Below are positions 1-5,222 of a stretch of DNA of 5,752 nt, in pieces. Below the pieces are notes generated by a model, which worked only from the letters and a program-made list of their open reading frames with translations, ran no database searches and was not told where the DNA came from. Both the position numbers and the translations under genes were made by a program. Positions within the stretch are counted from its first letter, which is position 1. Each line of letters opens with the position of its first letter. The stretch is from positions 1,252-7,003 of the forward strand of contig DFDR01000139.1 in the NCBI GenBank assembly GCA_002369295.1, written 5' to 3'. Origin of the DNA: Desulfovibrionaceae bacterium UBA3823 (GTDB lineage Bacteria > Desulfobacterota > Desulfovibrionia > Desulfovibrionales > Desulfovibrionaceae).

Positions 1-554
1 CCCATCCCGACGTCTTCAACATCCTCCTGCAGGTGCTCGACGACGGGCGCCTTACCGACAGCCAGGGCCACACCGTGGACTTCAGGAACACCATCGTCAT
101 CATGACCTCGAACCTCGGCTCGAACCACCTGCTCTCGGGCATTGCCCCGGACGGCAGCCTCAAGCCGGGCGCCAAGGAGGCCGTGCTGGCCGAGCTCAAG
201 ACGCACTTCAGGCCCGAGTTCCTGAACCGCATCGACGAGACCGTGGTCTTCCTGCCCCTGCGCCGCGATCAGGTCGAGCGCATCGTCGAGCTCCAGCTCG
301 ACCACCTGCGCCGGCTGCTCGCCGACCGCAAGATAACCCTCGACCTCACGCCCGAGGCCAAGGCCTTCGTGGCCGACGAGTCCTATGACCCGCTCTACGG
401 TGCAAGGCCCCTCAAGCGCTACGTGCAGCACAACGTCGAGACGCCGCTGGCCAAGCTCATTATCCAGGGCGAGATACGCGACGGCCAGCACGTGACGGTC
501 TCAGTCCGGGACGGCGCCCTCGCCTTTGCCGGCGAAGCCAGATCCGAGCGCTAG
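1..554 (+). CDS. clpB: ATP-dependent disaggregase ClpB (Hsp100), C-terminal part only
   Basis: This is the last 183 residues of ClpB; the 5' part lies outside the window and the reading frame enters at base 3. ClpB is a cytoplasmic hexameric AAA+ machine that, with DnaK/DnaJ, pulls polypeptides out of heat-induced aggregates. The fragment covers the second half of the second nucleotide-binding domain and the C-terminal small domain. Counting the first visible His as residue 1, it shows the family signature HPDVFNILLQVLDDGRLTD, then IVIMTSNLGS with the sensor-1 Asn at about 37. FRPEFLNRID follows, with the arginine finger at about Arg76, and then GARPLKR with the sensor-2 Arg at about 135. No frameshift or missing key residue is seen. 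Within this fragment ClpA/ClpC are less likely, because the FRPEFLNRIDE and GARPLKR blocks and the short tail match ClpB best. The gene ends at TAG 552-554. Its promoter is outside the window. Confidence 0.95.
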   Translation, partial: HPDVFNILLQVLDDGRLTDSQGHTVDFRNTIVIMTSNLGSNHLLSGIAPDGSLKPGAKEAVLAELKTHFRPEFLNRIDETVVFLPLRRDQVERIVELQLDHLRRLLADRKITLDLTPEAKAFVADESYDPLYGARPLKRYVQHNVETPLAKLIIQGEIRDGQHVTVSVRDGALAFAGEARSER

Positions 555-575
555 CCGCCAGGGACATGCACTTCA

Positions 576-621
576 GGCGGCCCTTCTGCCAGCCCCCAGG
601 GGTGCCGGCGGGAGGGCCGCC
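576..621 (+). terminator. Strong GC hairpin downstream of clpB, possible 3' end without a T-tract
   Basis: Bases 576-590 pair with 607-621 in a 15-bp stem with two G-T wobbles. Further pairs continue inward (592-593 with 604-605, 595-596 with 601-602). The hairpin begins 21 nt after the clpB stop codon. The bases after it (CTGTTCGTCGGG) are not T-rich, so this is not a classic intrinsic terminator. It could be a 3'-end stabilising hairpin or a pause site for Rho. The fold is seen directly; the role is inferred. Confidence 0.45.
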
Positions 622-865
622 CTGTTCGTCGGGGGGCTTTTCAGGCAGCCCAAAGCAGAGTAGGGAAGACAAGGCACGAGCCGTCCCTGCCTCCGGCGGG
701 ACGCCGGCCATGACGGACACGAACGCGAGGGCCATGCTCCCTGGCCTTGCTGTGCAGGGGGGCATGCCGCGGAGGAAGCCGGCCGCCGTGCCATGGCCTT
801 GTCCCTGCGCGGCACAGCGCCTTGACCGCAGCCCGCCTCGACCTGCCCAGCGGCCTTTGCTCCCA

Positions 866-894
866 GGCAGGCCTTCGGGCCTCTGCTTTTCCTT
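866..894 (+). terminator. Rho-independent terminator with UUCG tetraloop
   Basis: AGGCC (869-873) and GGCCT (878-882) pair around a TTCG tetraloop (874-877), which is an exceptionally stable loop. Outer GC/CAG bases at 867-870 can pair with CTGC at 883-886 with a small bulge. TTTTCCTT (887-894) follows. This is the best + strand termination signal between clpB and glmU. It could end a clpB transcript with a roughly 310-nt 3' untranslated region, or an unannotated small RNA. It implies that glmU has its own promoter downstream. Confidence 0.6.
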
Positions 895-910
895 GCAGAC
901 GGCATGGCGC

Positions 911-931
911 CTGGCGTAAGACTTGCGCCAG
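911..931. repeat. 21-bp near-perfect inverted repeat upstream of glmU
   Basis: The half-sites CTGGCGTAAG (911-920) and CTTGCGCCAG (922-931) are symmetric about one central A, with a single mismatched position (917/925) that would form a G-U pair in RNA. It lies 17 nt past the T-tract of the preceding terminator and 110 nt before glmU. It could be a protein-binding operator or an RNA hairpin in the glmU leader. I do not recognise it as the site of a known regulator. Confidence 0.45.
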
Positions 932-970
932 CATCCAGCCTCCGGGGCCGGATCCTGTCCCCCCTTGCCC

Positions 971-984
971 GCGCACGCGTGCGC
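971..984. repeat. 14-bp perfect palindrome in the glmU leader region
   Basis: GCGCACGCGTGCGC is its own reverse complement over all 14 bases and lies 57 nt before the glmU start codon. As DNA it is a plausible dimer-binding site. As RNA it can only form a short tight hairpin. In sequence this GC-rich, GC-only palindromes can arise by chance, so the functional reading is weak. Confidence 0.4.
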
Positions 985-1030
985 CCCAACCCTTCCGGCA
1001 GGGCTGAGCCCCGCTGGCAGGCTGACATAC

Positions 1031-1036
1031 AAGGAG
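1031..1036 (+). promoter_or_regulatory. Ribosome-binding site of glmU
   Basis: AAGGAG lies 5 nt before ATG 1042. It fixes the start there. The in-frame ATG at 904 would add 46 residues unlike any GlmU N-terminus. Confidence 0.85.
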
Positions 1037-1041
1037 TCTTC

Positions 1042-2400
1042 ATGAGCACGAAAGCAGCCCTCGTCCTTGCCGCCGGCAAGGGCACCCGCATGCATTCCGA
1101 CCGTCCCAAAGTGCTGCAGACGGTGCTTGGCGAGCCCATGCTCGCCTTTGTCCTGGCAGCTCTCGAGCCCGAGTTCGGCGAGGATGTCTTCATCGTTGCC
1201 GGTCACAGGCATGAGCTCGTGGAGCAGGCCGTCCCGCATGGCCGCTTCGTGCTTCAGCAGGAGCAGCTCGGCACCGGACACGCCCTGCGCGAGGCCATGC
1301 CCGCGCTCAGGGCCGCGGGCGCCGAATCCGTTCTCGTCGTCAACGGGGATGCGCCCCTGGTGACCGCCAAGGTCATCAAGGACTTTGTCGCCCAGGCGCA
1401 GAAGGCCGATCTGGCTTTTGCCACCATCAACCTGGACAACCCTGGCGCCTACGGCCGCGTGGTGCGCCAGGACGGCCACATCGCAGGCATCGTCGAGGCC
1501 AAGGACTACGACGAGGCCAAGCACGGCGTCAGCACGGGCGAGGTCAACGCCGGCCTCTATCTTGTCCGCATGGACCTGGCCGAGCGCCTGCTGCCCAGGG
1601 TGGGCAACGCCAACCGCAGCGGCGAGTACTACATCACCGACCTCGTGGCGCTGGCGCTCGAAGACGGGGCCAGCGTCAAGGGCATCGTGTGCGGCAACGA
1701 CGAGAGCCTGCTCGGGGTGAACTCCCCCCTGGAGCTGGCGGGCGCAGAGCGCATCCTGCAGGAGCGCATCAACCGGGCCCTGCTCGAGTCGGGCGTGATC
1801 CTGCACTCGCCGGAGACTGTGCGCATCAGCCCCTTTGCCAGCATCGAACCCGGCGCCGAAATCACCGGTCCCTGCGAGGTGACGGGCAGAACCTGCATCG
1901 GCTCCGGCGCGCGCATCTTCGCCAACTGCGTGATCCGCGACGCGCGCATCGACGGCGGCTGCGAAATCAGGCCCTTCACCCACGTCGAGCAGGCCCATGT
2001 CGGCCGGGGCGCGCTCGTCGGCCCCTATTCGCGCCTGCGCCCCGGCGCCCACATCGACGTGGACGCCCACGTGGGCAACTTCGTGGAGCTCAAGAAGTCG
2101 CACCTTGGCCCCGGCGCCAAGGCCAACCACCTGAGCTACCTCGGCGATGCCGAGATCGGCGCCGGCGCCAACATCGGCGCCGGCACCATCACCTGCAACT
2201 ACGACGGGAAGAACAAGTTCAAGACCGCCATCGGCGCCCATGCCTTCATCGGCTCCAACACGGCCCTCGTGGCGCCGGTGTCCGTGGGCGACAACGCCAC
2301 CATAGGCGCTGGATCCACCATCACCAAGGATGTTCCGGAAGGCGAGCTGGCCGTGGCGAGGCAGAAACAGAGGAACCTTGGCAAGTATTTGAAAAAATAG
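1042..2400 (+). CDS. glmU: Bifunctional N-acetylglucosamine-1-phosphate uridyltransferase / glucosamine-1-phosphate acetyltransferase GlmU
   Basis: This is a 452-residue protein, close to the 456 of E. coli GlmU. It acts in the cytoplasm, first acetylating glucosamine-1-phosphate with acetyl-CoA and then transferring UMP from UTP to give UDP-GlcNAc, the precursor of peptidoglycan and lipopolysaccharide. The N-terminal Rossmann-like pyrophosphorylase domain (about 1-228) has LAAGKGTRM at 9-17 with Arg16, Lys23 in DRPK, QLGTGHA, Asp103 in NGDAPL (metal ligand) and Asn227 in GVNSPLELA. The C-terminal left-handed beta-helix (about 250-445) shows hexapeptide repeats. It carries the acetyltransferase residues His363 and Tyr366 in NHLSYLGD, and Lys392 in CNYDGKNKFKT. 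These positions match the E. coli numbering, and no key residue is missing. The start at ATG 1042 is set by AAGGAG 5 nt upstream. glmM or glmS are not visible nearby. Confidence 0.97.
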   Translation: MSTKAALVLAAGKGTRMHSDRPKVLQTVLGEPMLAFVLAALEPEFGEDVFIVAGHRHELVEQAVPHGRFVLQQEQLGTGHALREAMPALRAAGAESVLVVNGDAPLVTAKVIKDFVAQAQKADLAFATINLDNPGAYGRVVRQDGHIAGIVEAKDYDEAKHGVSTGEVNAGLYLVRMDLAERLLPRVGNANRSGEYYITDLVALALEDGASVKGIVCGNDESLLGVNSPLELAGAERILQERINRALLESGVILHSPETVRISPFASIEPGAEITGPCEVTGRTCIGSGARIFANCVIRDARIDGGCEIRPFTHVEQAHVGRGALVGPYSRLRPGAHIDVDAHVGNFVELKKSHLGPGAKANHLSYLGDAEIGAGANIGAGTITCNYDGKNKFKTAIGAHAFIGSNTALVAPVSVGDNATIGAGSTITKDVPEGELAVARQKQRNLGKYLKK

Positions 2401-2455
2401 TCGCTTTTTGTGTCACTGCGCGGGCGTCCAGCTGTGTTTTGAGCGCTGGCCGTCC

Positions 2456-2484
2456 TTGCCAAAGGCCTGCCGGGGTGCTATAGG
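2456..2484 (+). promoter_or_regulatory. Candidate sigma70 promoter for the zapB-like - zapA - 6S unit
   Basis: TTGCCA (2456-2461) and TATAGG (2479-2484) are separated by exactly 17 nt. TG at 2476-2477 one base before the -10 gives an extended -10 element. This is the best promoter-like arrangement in the window. Initiation 6-8 nt past the -10 would fall at about 2490-2492, on or next to the ATG at 2492. The transcript would then be almost or fully leaderless. Confidence 0.6.
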
Positions 2485-2491
2485 CTAGGCC

Positions 2492-2737
2492 ATGGACATT
2501 CTCGAACAGCTTGAATCAGAAATTCAGGATCTTTTGGTCCGGAATAAGGAGCTGCTGGCGGCGGCAACGCAGGCCCGCACCCTCCTGGCTGATGCTGAAG
2601 AGCAGTGTTCAGTGCTGAAGGAAGAGAACCGTACGATTCGCCAGGCCCTTGAGGACGAGAAAGCTCTCCGCAGGGATGCCGTGGCCAGAATTGACGCGAT
2701 CGTTCGCAAAATTCAGGAACATCAAGGCGCGGAGTAG
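2492..2737 (+). CDS. Small coiled-coil protein, ZapB-like cell-division factor
   Basis: This 81-residue protein is almost entirely predicted coiled coil. Leu/Ile/Ala recur in heptads from ILEQLESEIQDLL through KEENRTIRQALEDEKALRRDA, with no signal peptide and no membrane segment. E. coli ZapB is also 81 residues and all coiled coil. In several proteobacteria a short ZapB-type gene sits directly upstream of zapA. ZapB bridges ZapA at the Z-ring to the chromosome-terminus protein MatP. The call therefore rests on size, composition and position next to zapA, not on a diagnostic motif, and the gene symbol is left blank. ATG 2492 is the only Met in the protein. AGG at 2482-2484 lies 7 nt upstream but coincides with the candidate -10 element. 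Only 5 nt separate its stop from zapA, which implies co-transcription. Third codon positions look less GC-rich than in glmU or rny. Confidence 0.7.
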   Translation: MDILEQLESEIQDLLVRNKELLAAATQARTLLADAEEQCSVLKEENRTIRQALEDEKALRRDAVARIDAIVRKIQEHQGAE

Positions 2738-2742
2738 GGTTC

Positions 2743-3012
2743 ATGTCCGGCACCACCAATCTTGCCGTTTTAGGAGTTCCGATAGCCGTCAAGCCTGGGG
2801 CGGATACGTCCCGGATTCAGGAGGCCATCGCCCTCGTTCAAAAGCGGTTTGAAGACCAGGTTGCTAGGTCCCGCGGGGGACAGGGCAAGGATGTCCTGTT
2901 GACCTTCATGGCCCTTGAACTGGCGGATGAATTGCTGCAGCTGAAAAAACAGCAGGAGACGTACCTTGATCGGGTGCAGAACTTGCTGAATACAATACAA
3001 GAAGCGAAATAA
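2743..3012 (+). CDS. zapA: Cell division protein ZapA
   Basis: This 89-residue cytoplasmic protein has the ZapA family layout. An N-terminal beta-strand region (NLAVLGVPIAVKPGADTSRIQEAIALVQKRFED) is followed by a long C-terminal helix with the typical LLTFMALELADELLQLKKQQETYLDRVQNLLNTI heptads that mediate dimer/tetramer formation. ZapA binds FtsZ and cross-links protofilaments, which stabilises the Z-ring. At 89 residues it is somewhat shorter than E. coli ZapA (109) but within the family range. GGAG at 2731-2734, inside the end of the upstream gene, is 8 nt before ATG 2743. With a 5-nt gap, translation is probably coupled. The 6S RNA 5' arm begins 5 nt after the zapA stop codon; zapA-6S adjacency is common across proteobacteria and supports both calls. 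Confidence 0.9.
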   Translation: MSGTTNLAVLGVPIAVKPGADTSRIQEAIALVQKRFEDQVARSRGGQGKDVLLTFMALELADELLQLKKQQETYLDRVQNLLNTIQEAK

Positions 3013-3017
3013 AATTT

Positions 3018-3210
3018 GCAAATCCCTGGAGAGTGCGTGATTCTCGTCGCAGTGCCGACCTTACAAGCTTGCGAATAAAGGGTGCAGTGAACGGTGTTCC
3101 GTGTGCCGCCCTCCAATTTGCGAGGGACGCCTGACGAATACAGTCCAGACGCCCGCCCTGGGAAACCGGGTTCTCCACGGCGACTTGAACACGGCTCTCT
3201 GGGGATTTGC
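3018..3210 (+). ncRNA. ssrS: 6S RNA
   Basis: 6S RNA mimics an open promoter, sequesters the housekeeping sigma70-RNA polymerase in stationary phase, and is released by pRNA synthesis. Bases 3018-3033 pair with 3195-3210 in an uninterrupted 16-bp terminal helix with two G-U pairs. The rod continues with CGTG 3036-3039 / CACG 3190-3193, GTCGC 3046-3050 / GCGAC 3180-3184 and GTG 3052-3054 / CAC 3176-3178. It then opens into a large bubble (about 3055-3079 and 3155-3175). The 3' strand of the bubble carries a small GAAA-loop hairpin (3157-3161 / 3166-3170), as in other 6S RNAs. The distal arm closes with GGGTG 3080-3084 / CGCCC 3150-3154 and ends in a CCCTC/GAGGG hairpin (3109-3126). The 193-nt length is near the 184 of E. 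coli. The position right after zapA is the classic locus. Exact ends are set by the helix and may differ by a few bases. No clear promoter of its own is seen: TACAAT at 2991-2996 has only TTGATC at 19 nt. It may be processed from the zapA transcript. Confidence 0.88.
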
Positions 3211-3250
3211 TTATGTTTCATTCCTCCTCATGTCTGGTGCAATCCATCTC

Positions 3251-3289
3251 TTTCATGGCGCAAGCGCCATGGAAAGCGCCTTTTCTTTT
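3251..3289 (+). terminator. First terminator downstream of 6S RNA
   Basis: An 11-bp stem (3251-3261 with 3264-3274, one G-T pair, core CATGGCGC/GCGCCATG) is followed after GCGCC by TTTTCTTTT (3281-3289). The second GCGCC (3276-3280) directly abuts the T-tract and could pair with GGCGC 3257-3261 instead, giving a more canonical terminator geometry. It probably sets the 3' end of the 6S precursor, about 70 nt past the mature end. Confidence 0.6.
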
Positions 3290-3306
3290 GCCCACTGAAG
3301 CAATAA

Positions 3307-3328
3307 CCCGCCACGGCGGGCTTTTTTT
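3307..3328 (+). terminator. Rho-independent terminator before rny
   Basis: CCCGCC (3307-3312) and GGCGGG (3315-3320) form a tight GC stem, realistically 5 bp with a 4-nt loop. C and seven T residues (3322-3328) follow. This is the clearest classic intrinsic terminator on the + strand. It separates the zapA/6S unit from rny. Confidence 0.85.
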
Positions 3329-3367
3329 ATGCGCCAGCGCGCAGGAAAAGGCCGGCCGGTGCTCAAT

Positions 3368-3381
3368 CGGAGCGTGCTCCG
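3368..3381. repeat. 14-bp inverted repeat upstream of rny
   Basis: CGGAGC (3368-3373) and GCTCCG (3376-3381) are perfect inverted copies around GT. They end 4 nt before a possible -10 element TATAAC (3386-3391) and 22 nt before the rny start. No good -35 is present (TCAATC at 17 nt is poor), which would fit a regulated promoter. An RNA hairpin is the alternative. Confidence 0.4.
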
Positions 3382-3393
3382 TGAATATAACGT

Positions 3394-3397
3394 GAGG
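3394..3397 (+). promoter_or_regulatory. Ribosome-binding site of rny
   Basis: GAGG lies 6 nt before ATG 3404 and decides that start. The ATG at 3329 lies right at the T-tract of the upstream terminator and would prepend 25 residues before the membrane anchor. Confidence 0.7.
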
Positions 3398-3403
3398 CTA
3401 GGG

Positions 3404-4963
3404 ATGGATTTTATGCTTGTCATCTATTTGGCGCTGGCGGCGCTTGCCGGTCTCGCCGCAGGCGCGCAGATTCACAAGGCCGTCGTGGCCAAGCGCCTCG
3501 GCGACGCCGAAGGCCTGGCCCAGCGCATTGTGCTTGAGGCCCGCAAGGAAGCCCAGGCGCAGAAAAAGGAAATCATACTGCAGGGCAAGGACGATCTTTT
3601 CAACCAGAAGCGCGAGCAGGAGGCGGAGTTCCGCGACCGCGAGCGCGAGATCAAGCTCAAGGAGCGCAAGCTGGAGGACGCTGGCACGCGTCTGGAAGAG
3701 CGCATCGAGAAGGCCACGGCCAAGGAGCAGGAGCTTTTGGTCCAGGAGAAGGACCTCTCCCGCAGGGATCGCCAGCTTGCCGAAAACGAGGCCTACATAC
3801 AGACCCGCATCGAGGAGGAGGAGCGCAAGCTCGTGGAGATTGCGGGCATGACGGCCGAGGAGGCCAGGCAGCGCATCATCGCCGAGGTGCGCGCCAAGAG
3901 CGAGCACGAGGCTGCCCGCATGGCCCGCCAGATCGAGACGGACGCCAGGGAGACGGCCGACCGCAAGGCCAAGGAGATCATCTGCAGCGCCATCCAGCGC
4001 TATGCCGGCGACTACGTGGGCGAGCAGACGGTCACGGCCGTGTCTCTGCCCTCCGAGGACATGAAGGGGCGCATCATCGGCCGCGAAGGCCGCAACATCC
4101 GCGCCCTGGAGGCCGCCACGGGCGTTGATCTCATCATCGACGACACCCCGGAGACGGTCATCCTCTCCGCCTACAGCCCCCTGCGCCGCGCCATCGCCAA
4201 AATGGCCCTCGAACGGCTCATCCAGGACGGGCGCATCCACCCCGCGCGCATCGAAGACGTTGTCCAGAAGTGCACGCAAGAGATGGACGTGCAGGTTCGC
4301 GAAATAGGCGAGCAGGCCACCTTCGATGCGGGCGTGCACGGCATCCACCCCGAGATCGTCCACCTGCTCGGCCAGCTCCGCTACCGCACGAGCTTCACCC
4401 AGAACGTGCTCCAGCACTCCCTGGAGGTCTCCGCCCTGTGCGGCATGCTGGCTGCCGAGCTCGGCTTCGACGAGAAGAAGGCCAAGCGCGCCGGCCTCCT
4501 GCACGACATCGGCAAGGCCGTCGATCACGAGATCGAAGGTCCCCACGCCATCATCGGCGCCGACATCGCCAAGAAGTACAACGAGGGCCGCGACATCGTG
4601 CACGCCATTGCCGCCCACCACGAAGACGTCCGTCCGGACACGGTGCTGGCCGTCCTCGTGCAGGCTGCGGACAGCATCTCCGGCGCGCGCCCCGGCGCCC
4701 GCAAGGAGCTGCTCGAGAACTACGTCAAGCGCCTCGAGACCCTTGAGGCCATTGCCACCGGCTTCGACGGGGTCTCCAAGGCCTACGCCATCCAGGCAGG
4801 GCGCGAGATCCGCGTCATGGTCAATTCCGAGAGCGTGGACGACGACACGACCTATCTGCTCTGCAAGCAGATAGCCGAGAAGATCGAGCAGGAGCTCACC
4901 TATCCCGGCCAGATCCGCGTCACCGTCATCCGCGAGCGCCGCGCCGTCGGCTACGCCAAATAG
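3404..4963 (+). CDS. rny: Ribonuclease Y
   Basis: This 519-residue membrane-anchored endoribonuclease starts mRNA decay and RNA maturation by cutting single-stranded 5'-monophosphorylated RNA; about 520 residues is the usual length. An N-terminal transmembrane helix (about 3-24, [21 protein letters not shown]) is followed by a long charged coiled coil rich in Glu/Lys/Arg (about 30-190). A KH RNA-binding domain comes next (about 210-275), with GxxG as GREG at 226-229 in [16 protein letters not shown]. The HD phosphohydrolase domain (about 335-430) has His338, the His367-Asp368 pair in LLHDIGKA, His405-His406 and Asp423 in QAADSIS. All metal-binding motifs are intact. A conserved C-terminal region ends in [19 protein letters not shown] 3404 is chosen for its ribosome-binding site and because it places the membrane anchor at the N-terminus. 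The gene stands alone between terminators; the common neighbour ymdB is not next, and a convergent transporter follows. Confidence 0.97.
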   Translation: MDFMLVIYLALAALAGLAAGAQIHKAVVAKRLGDAEGLAQRIVLEARKEAQAQKKEIILQGKDDLFNQKREQEAEFRDREREIKLKERKLEDAGTRLEERIEKATAKEQELLVQEKDLSRRDRQLAENEAYIQTRIEEEERKLVEIAGMTAEEARQRIIAEVRAKSEHEAARMARQIETDARETADRKAKEIICSAIQRYAGDYVGEQTVTAVSLPSEDMKGRIIGREGRNIRALEAATGVDLIIDDTPETVILSAYSPLRRAIAKMALERLIQDGRIHPARIEDVVQKCTQEMDVQVREIGEQATFDAGVHGIHPEIVHLLGQLRYRTSFTQNVLQHSLEVSALCGMLAAELGFDEKKAKRAGLLHDIGKAVDHEIEGPHAIIGADIAKKYNEGRDIVHAIAAHHEDVRPDTVLAVLVQAADSISGARPGARKELLENYVKRLETLEAIATGFDGVSKAYAIQAGREIRVMVNSESVDDDTTYLLCKQIAEKIEQELTYPGQIRVTVIRERRAVGYAK

Positions 4964-4988
4964 GCCTTCGGCTCTGAACCTGCCTTTC

Positions 4989-5031
4989 GGGGGCGGCTGG
5001 ATCGCGCTGATCCGGCCGCCCCTTGCCGTTT
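4989..5031 (+). terminator. Terminator hairpin of rny
   Basis: Bases 4990-5003 pair with 5009-5022 in a 14-bp stem (GGGGCGGC...GCCGCCCC, one G-T pair) around a 5-nt loop. TTGCCGTTT follows. The stem is very strong and the T-tract imperfect. It starts 26 nt after the rny stop codon. Confidence 0.7.
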
Positions 5032-5046
5032 GCGGCGCCGGCGTCA

Positions 5047-5077
5047 GGCAGGGCGGAAGGCCGTATCCGCCTCTGCC
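5047..5077. repeat. Unassigned hairpin between the convergent genes
   Basis: GGCAG-GGCGGA (5047-5057) pairs with TCCGCC-T-CTGCC (5066-5077), giving 11 bp with one bulged T and an 8-nt loop. No T-tract follows on either strand, so it is not a standard terminator. It may be a remnant or a back-up 3' structure for read-through RNA from rny. Confidence 0.35.
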
Positions 5078-5160
5078 AGGTCCGGGGCATGCCAGCCGCC
5101 TGCCAGAGAATCCTTCTGCAGGGCGTTTTTCGCAAGGCGCCCGGCTTTCTGTCCGTGCGC

Positions 5161-5187
5161 AAAAAAAGCCCCTCCGCGGGGAGGGGC
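5161..5187 (-). terminator. Rho-independent terminator of the AGCS symporter gene
   Basis: On the minus strand GCCCCTCC and GGAGGGGC (5187-5180 and 5175-5168) form a perfect 8-bp stem with a 4-nt loop. Seven T residues follow (complement of A 5161-5167). It begins about 36 nt past the symporter stop codon. Confidence 0.9.
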
Positions 5188-5222
5188 CTTGACATGCCGT
5201 GCCGAACAAAGGCGCTGGCAGG

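Larger units (their letters stand above)
555..1041. other. Gene-free clpB-glmU intergenic region
   Basis: No convincing protein gene is present in these 487 nt. The open frames crossing it, on both strands, translate to Pro/Arg/Gly/Ala-rich low-complexity sequence with no family resemblance and no good ribosome-binding site. The region does hold structure: a strong hairpin just after clpB (576-621), a small CCGGCG/CGCCGG hairpin (693-707), a UUCG-loop terminator (866-894), and two dyads (911-931 and 971-984) between that terminator and glmU. I found no convincing sigma70 promoter for glmU. TTGCAG at 893-898 with TAAGAC at 917-922 is the nearest candidate and is weak. Confidence 0.6.

Noticed and set aside
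566..919. 117-codon + strand open frame after clpB
   Set aside because: Pro/Arg/Ser-rich translation, no ribosome-binding site, spans a strong hairpin and a terminator, and resembles no family.
904..1041. N-terminal extension of GlmU from an upstream ATG
   Set aside because: The extension is unlike GlmU N-termini, while ATG 1042 has AAGGAG at ideal distance and puts LAAGKGTRM at residues 9-17.
460..2241. 593-codon open frame on the minus strand opposite glmU
   Set aside because: It is the antisense shadow of glmU in GC-rich DNA: low-complexity Ala/Gly/Val/Asp-rich translation, no ribosome-binding site, and overlap with a gene having full catalytic motifs.
2401..2455. Terminator after glmU
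   Set aside because: CCAGC/GCTGG (2428-2432 and 2445-2449) is only 5 bp with a 12-nt loop and no following T-tract.
1689..2483. 264-codon + strand frame overlapping glmU
   Set aside because: Arg/His/Pro-rich frame-shifted reading of the GlmU beta-helix repeats.
3094..3306. Small + strand open frames (60-70 codons) between zapA and rny
   Set aside because: They overlap the 6S RNA structure and its terminator, lack ribosome-binding sites, and resemble no protein.
3329..3403. N-terminal extension of RNase Y from ATG 3329
   Set aside because: That ATG sits at the T-tract of a terminator and would place 25 polar residues before the membrane anchor. ATG 3404 has GAGG 6 nt upstream.
5121..5142. 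GGGCG/CGCCC hairpin as an extra terminator
   Set aside because: Only 5 bp with a 12-nt T-containing loop and no T-tract after it; it is better explained by chance.
3398..5209. 603-codon open frame on the minus strand opposite rny
   Set aside because: It is the antisense shadow of rny: Leu/Ala/Gly/Asp-rich low-complexity translation without a recognisable domain, running through the terminators of both convergent genes.
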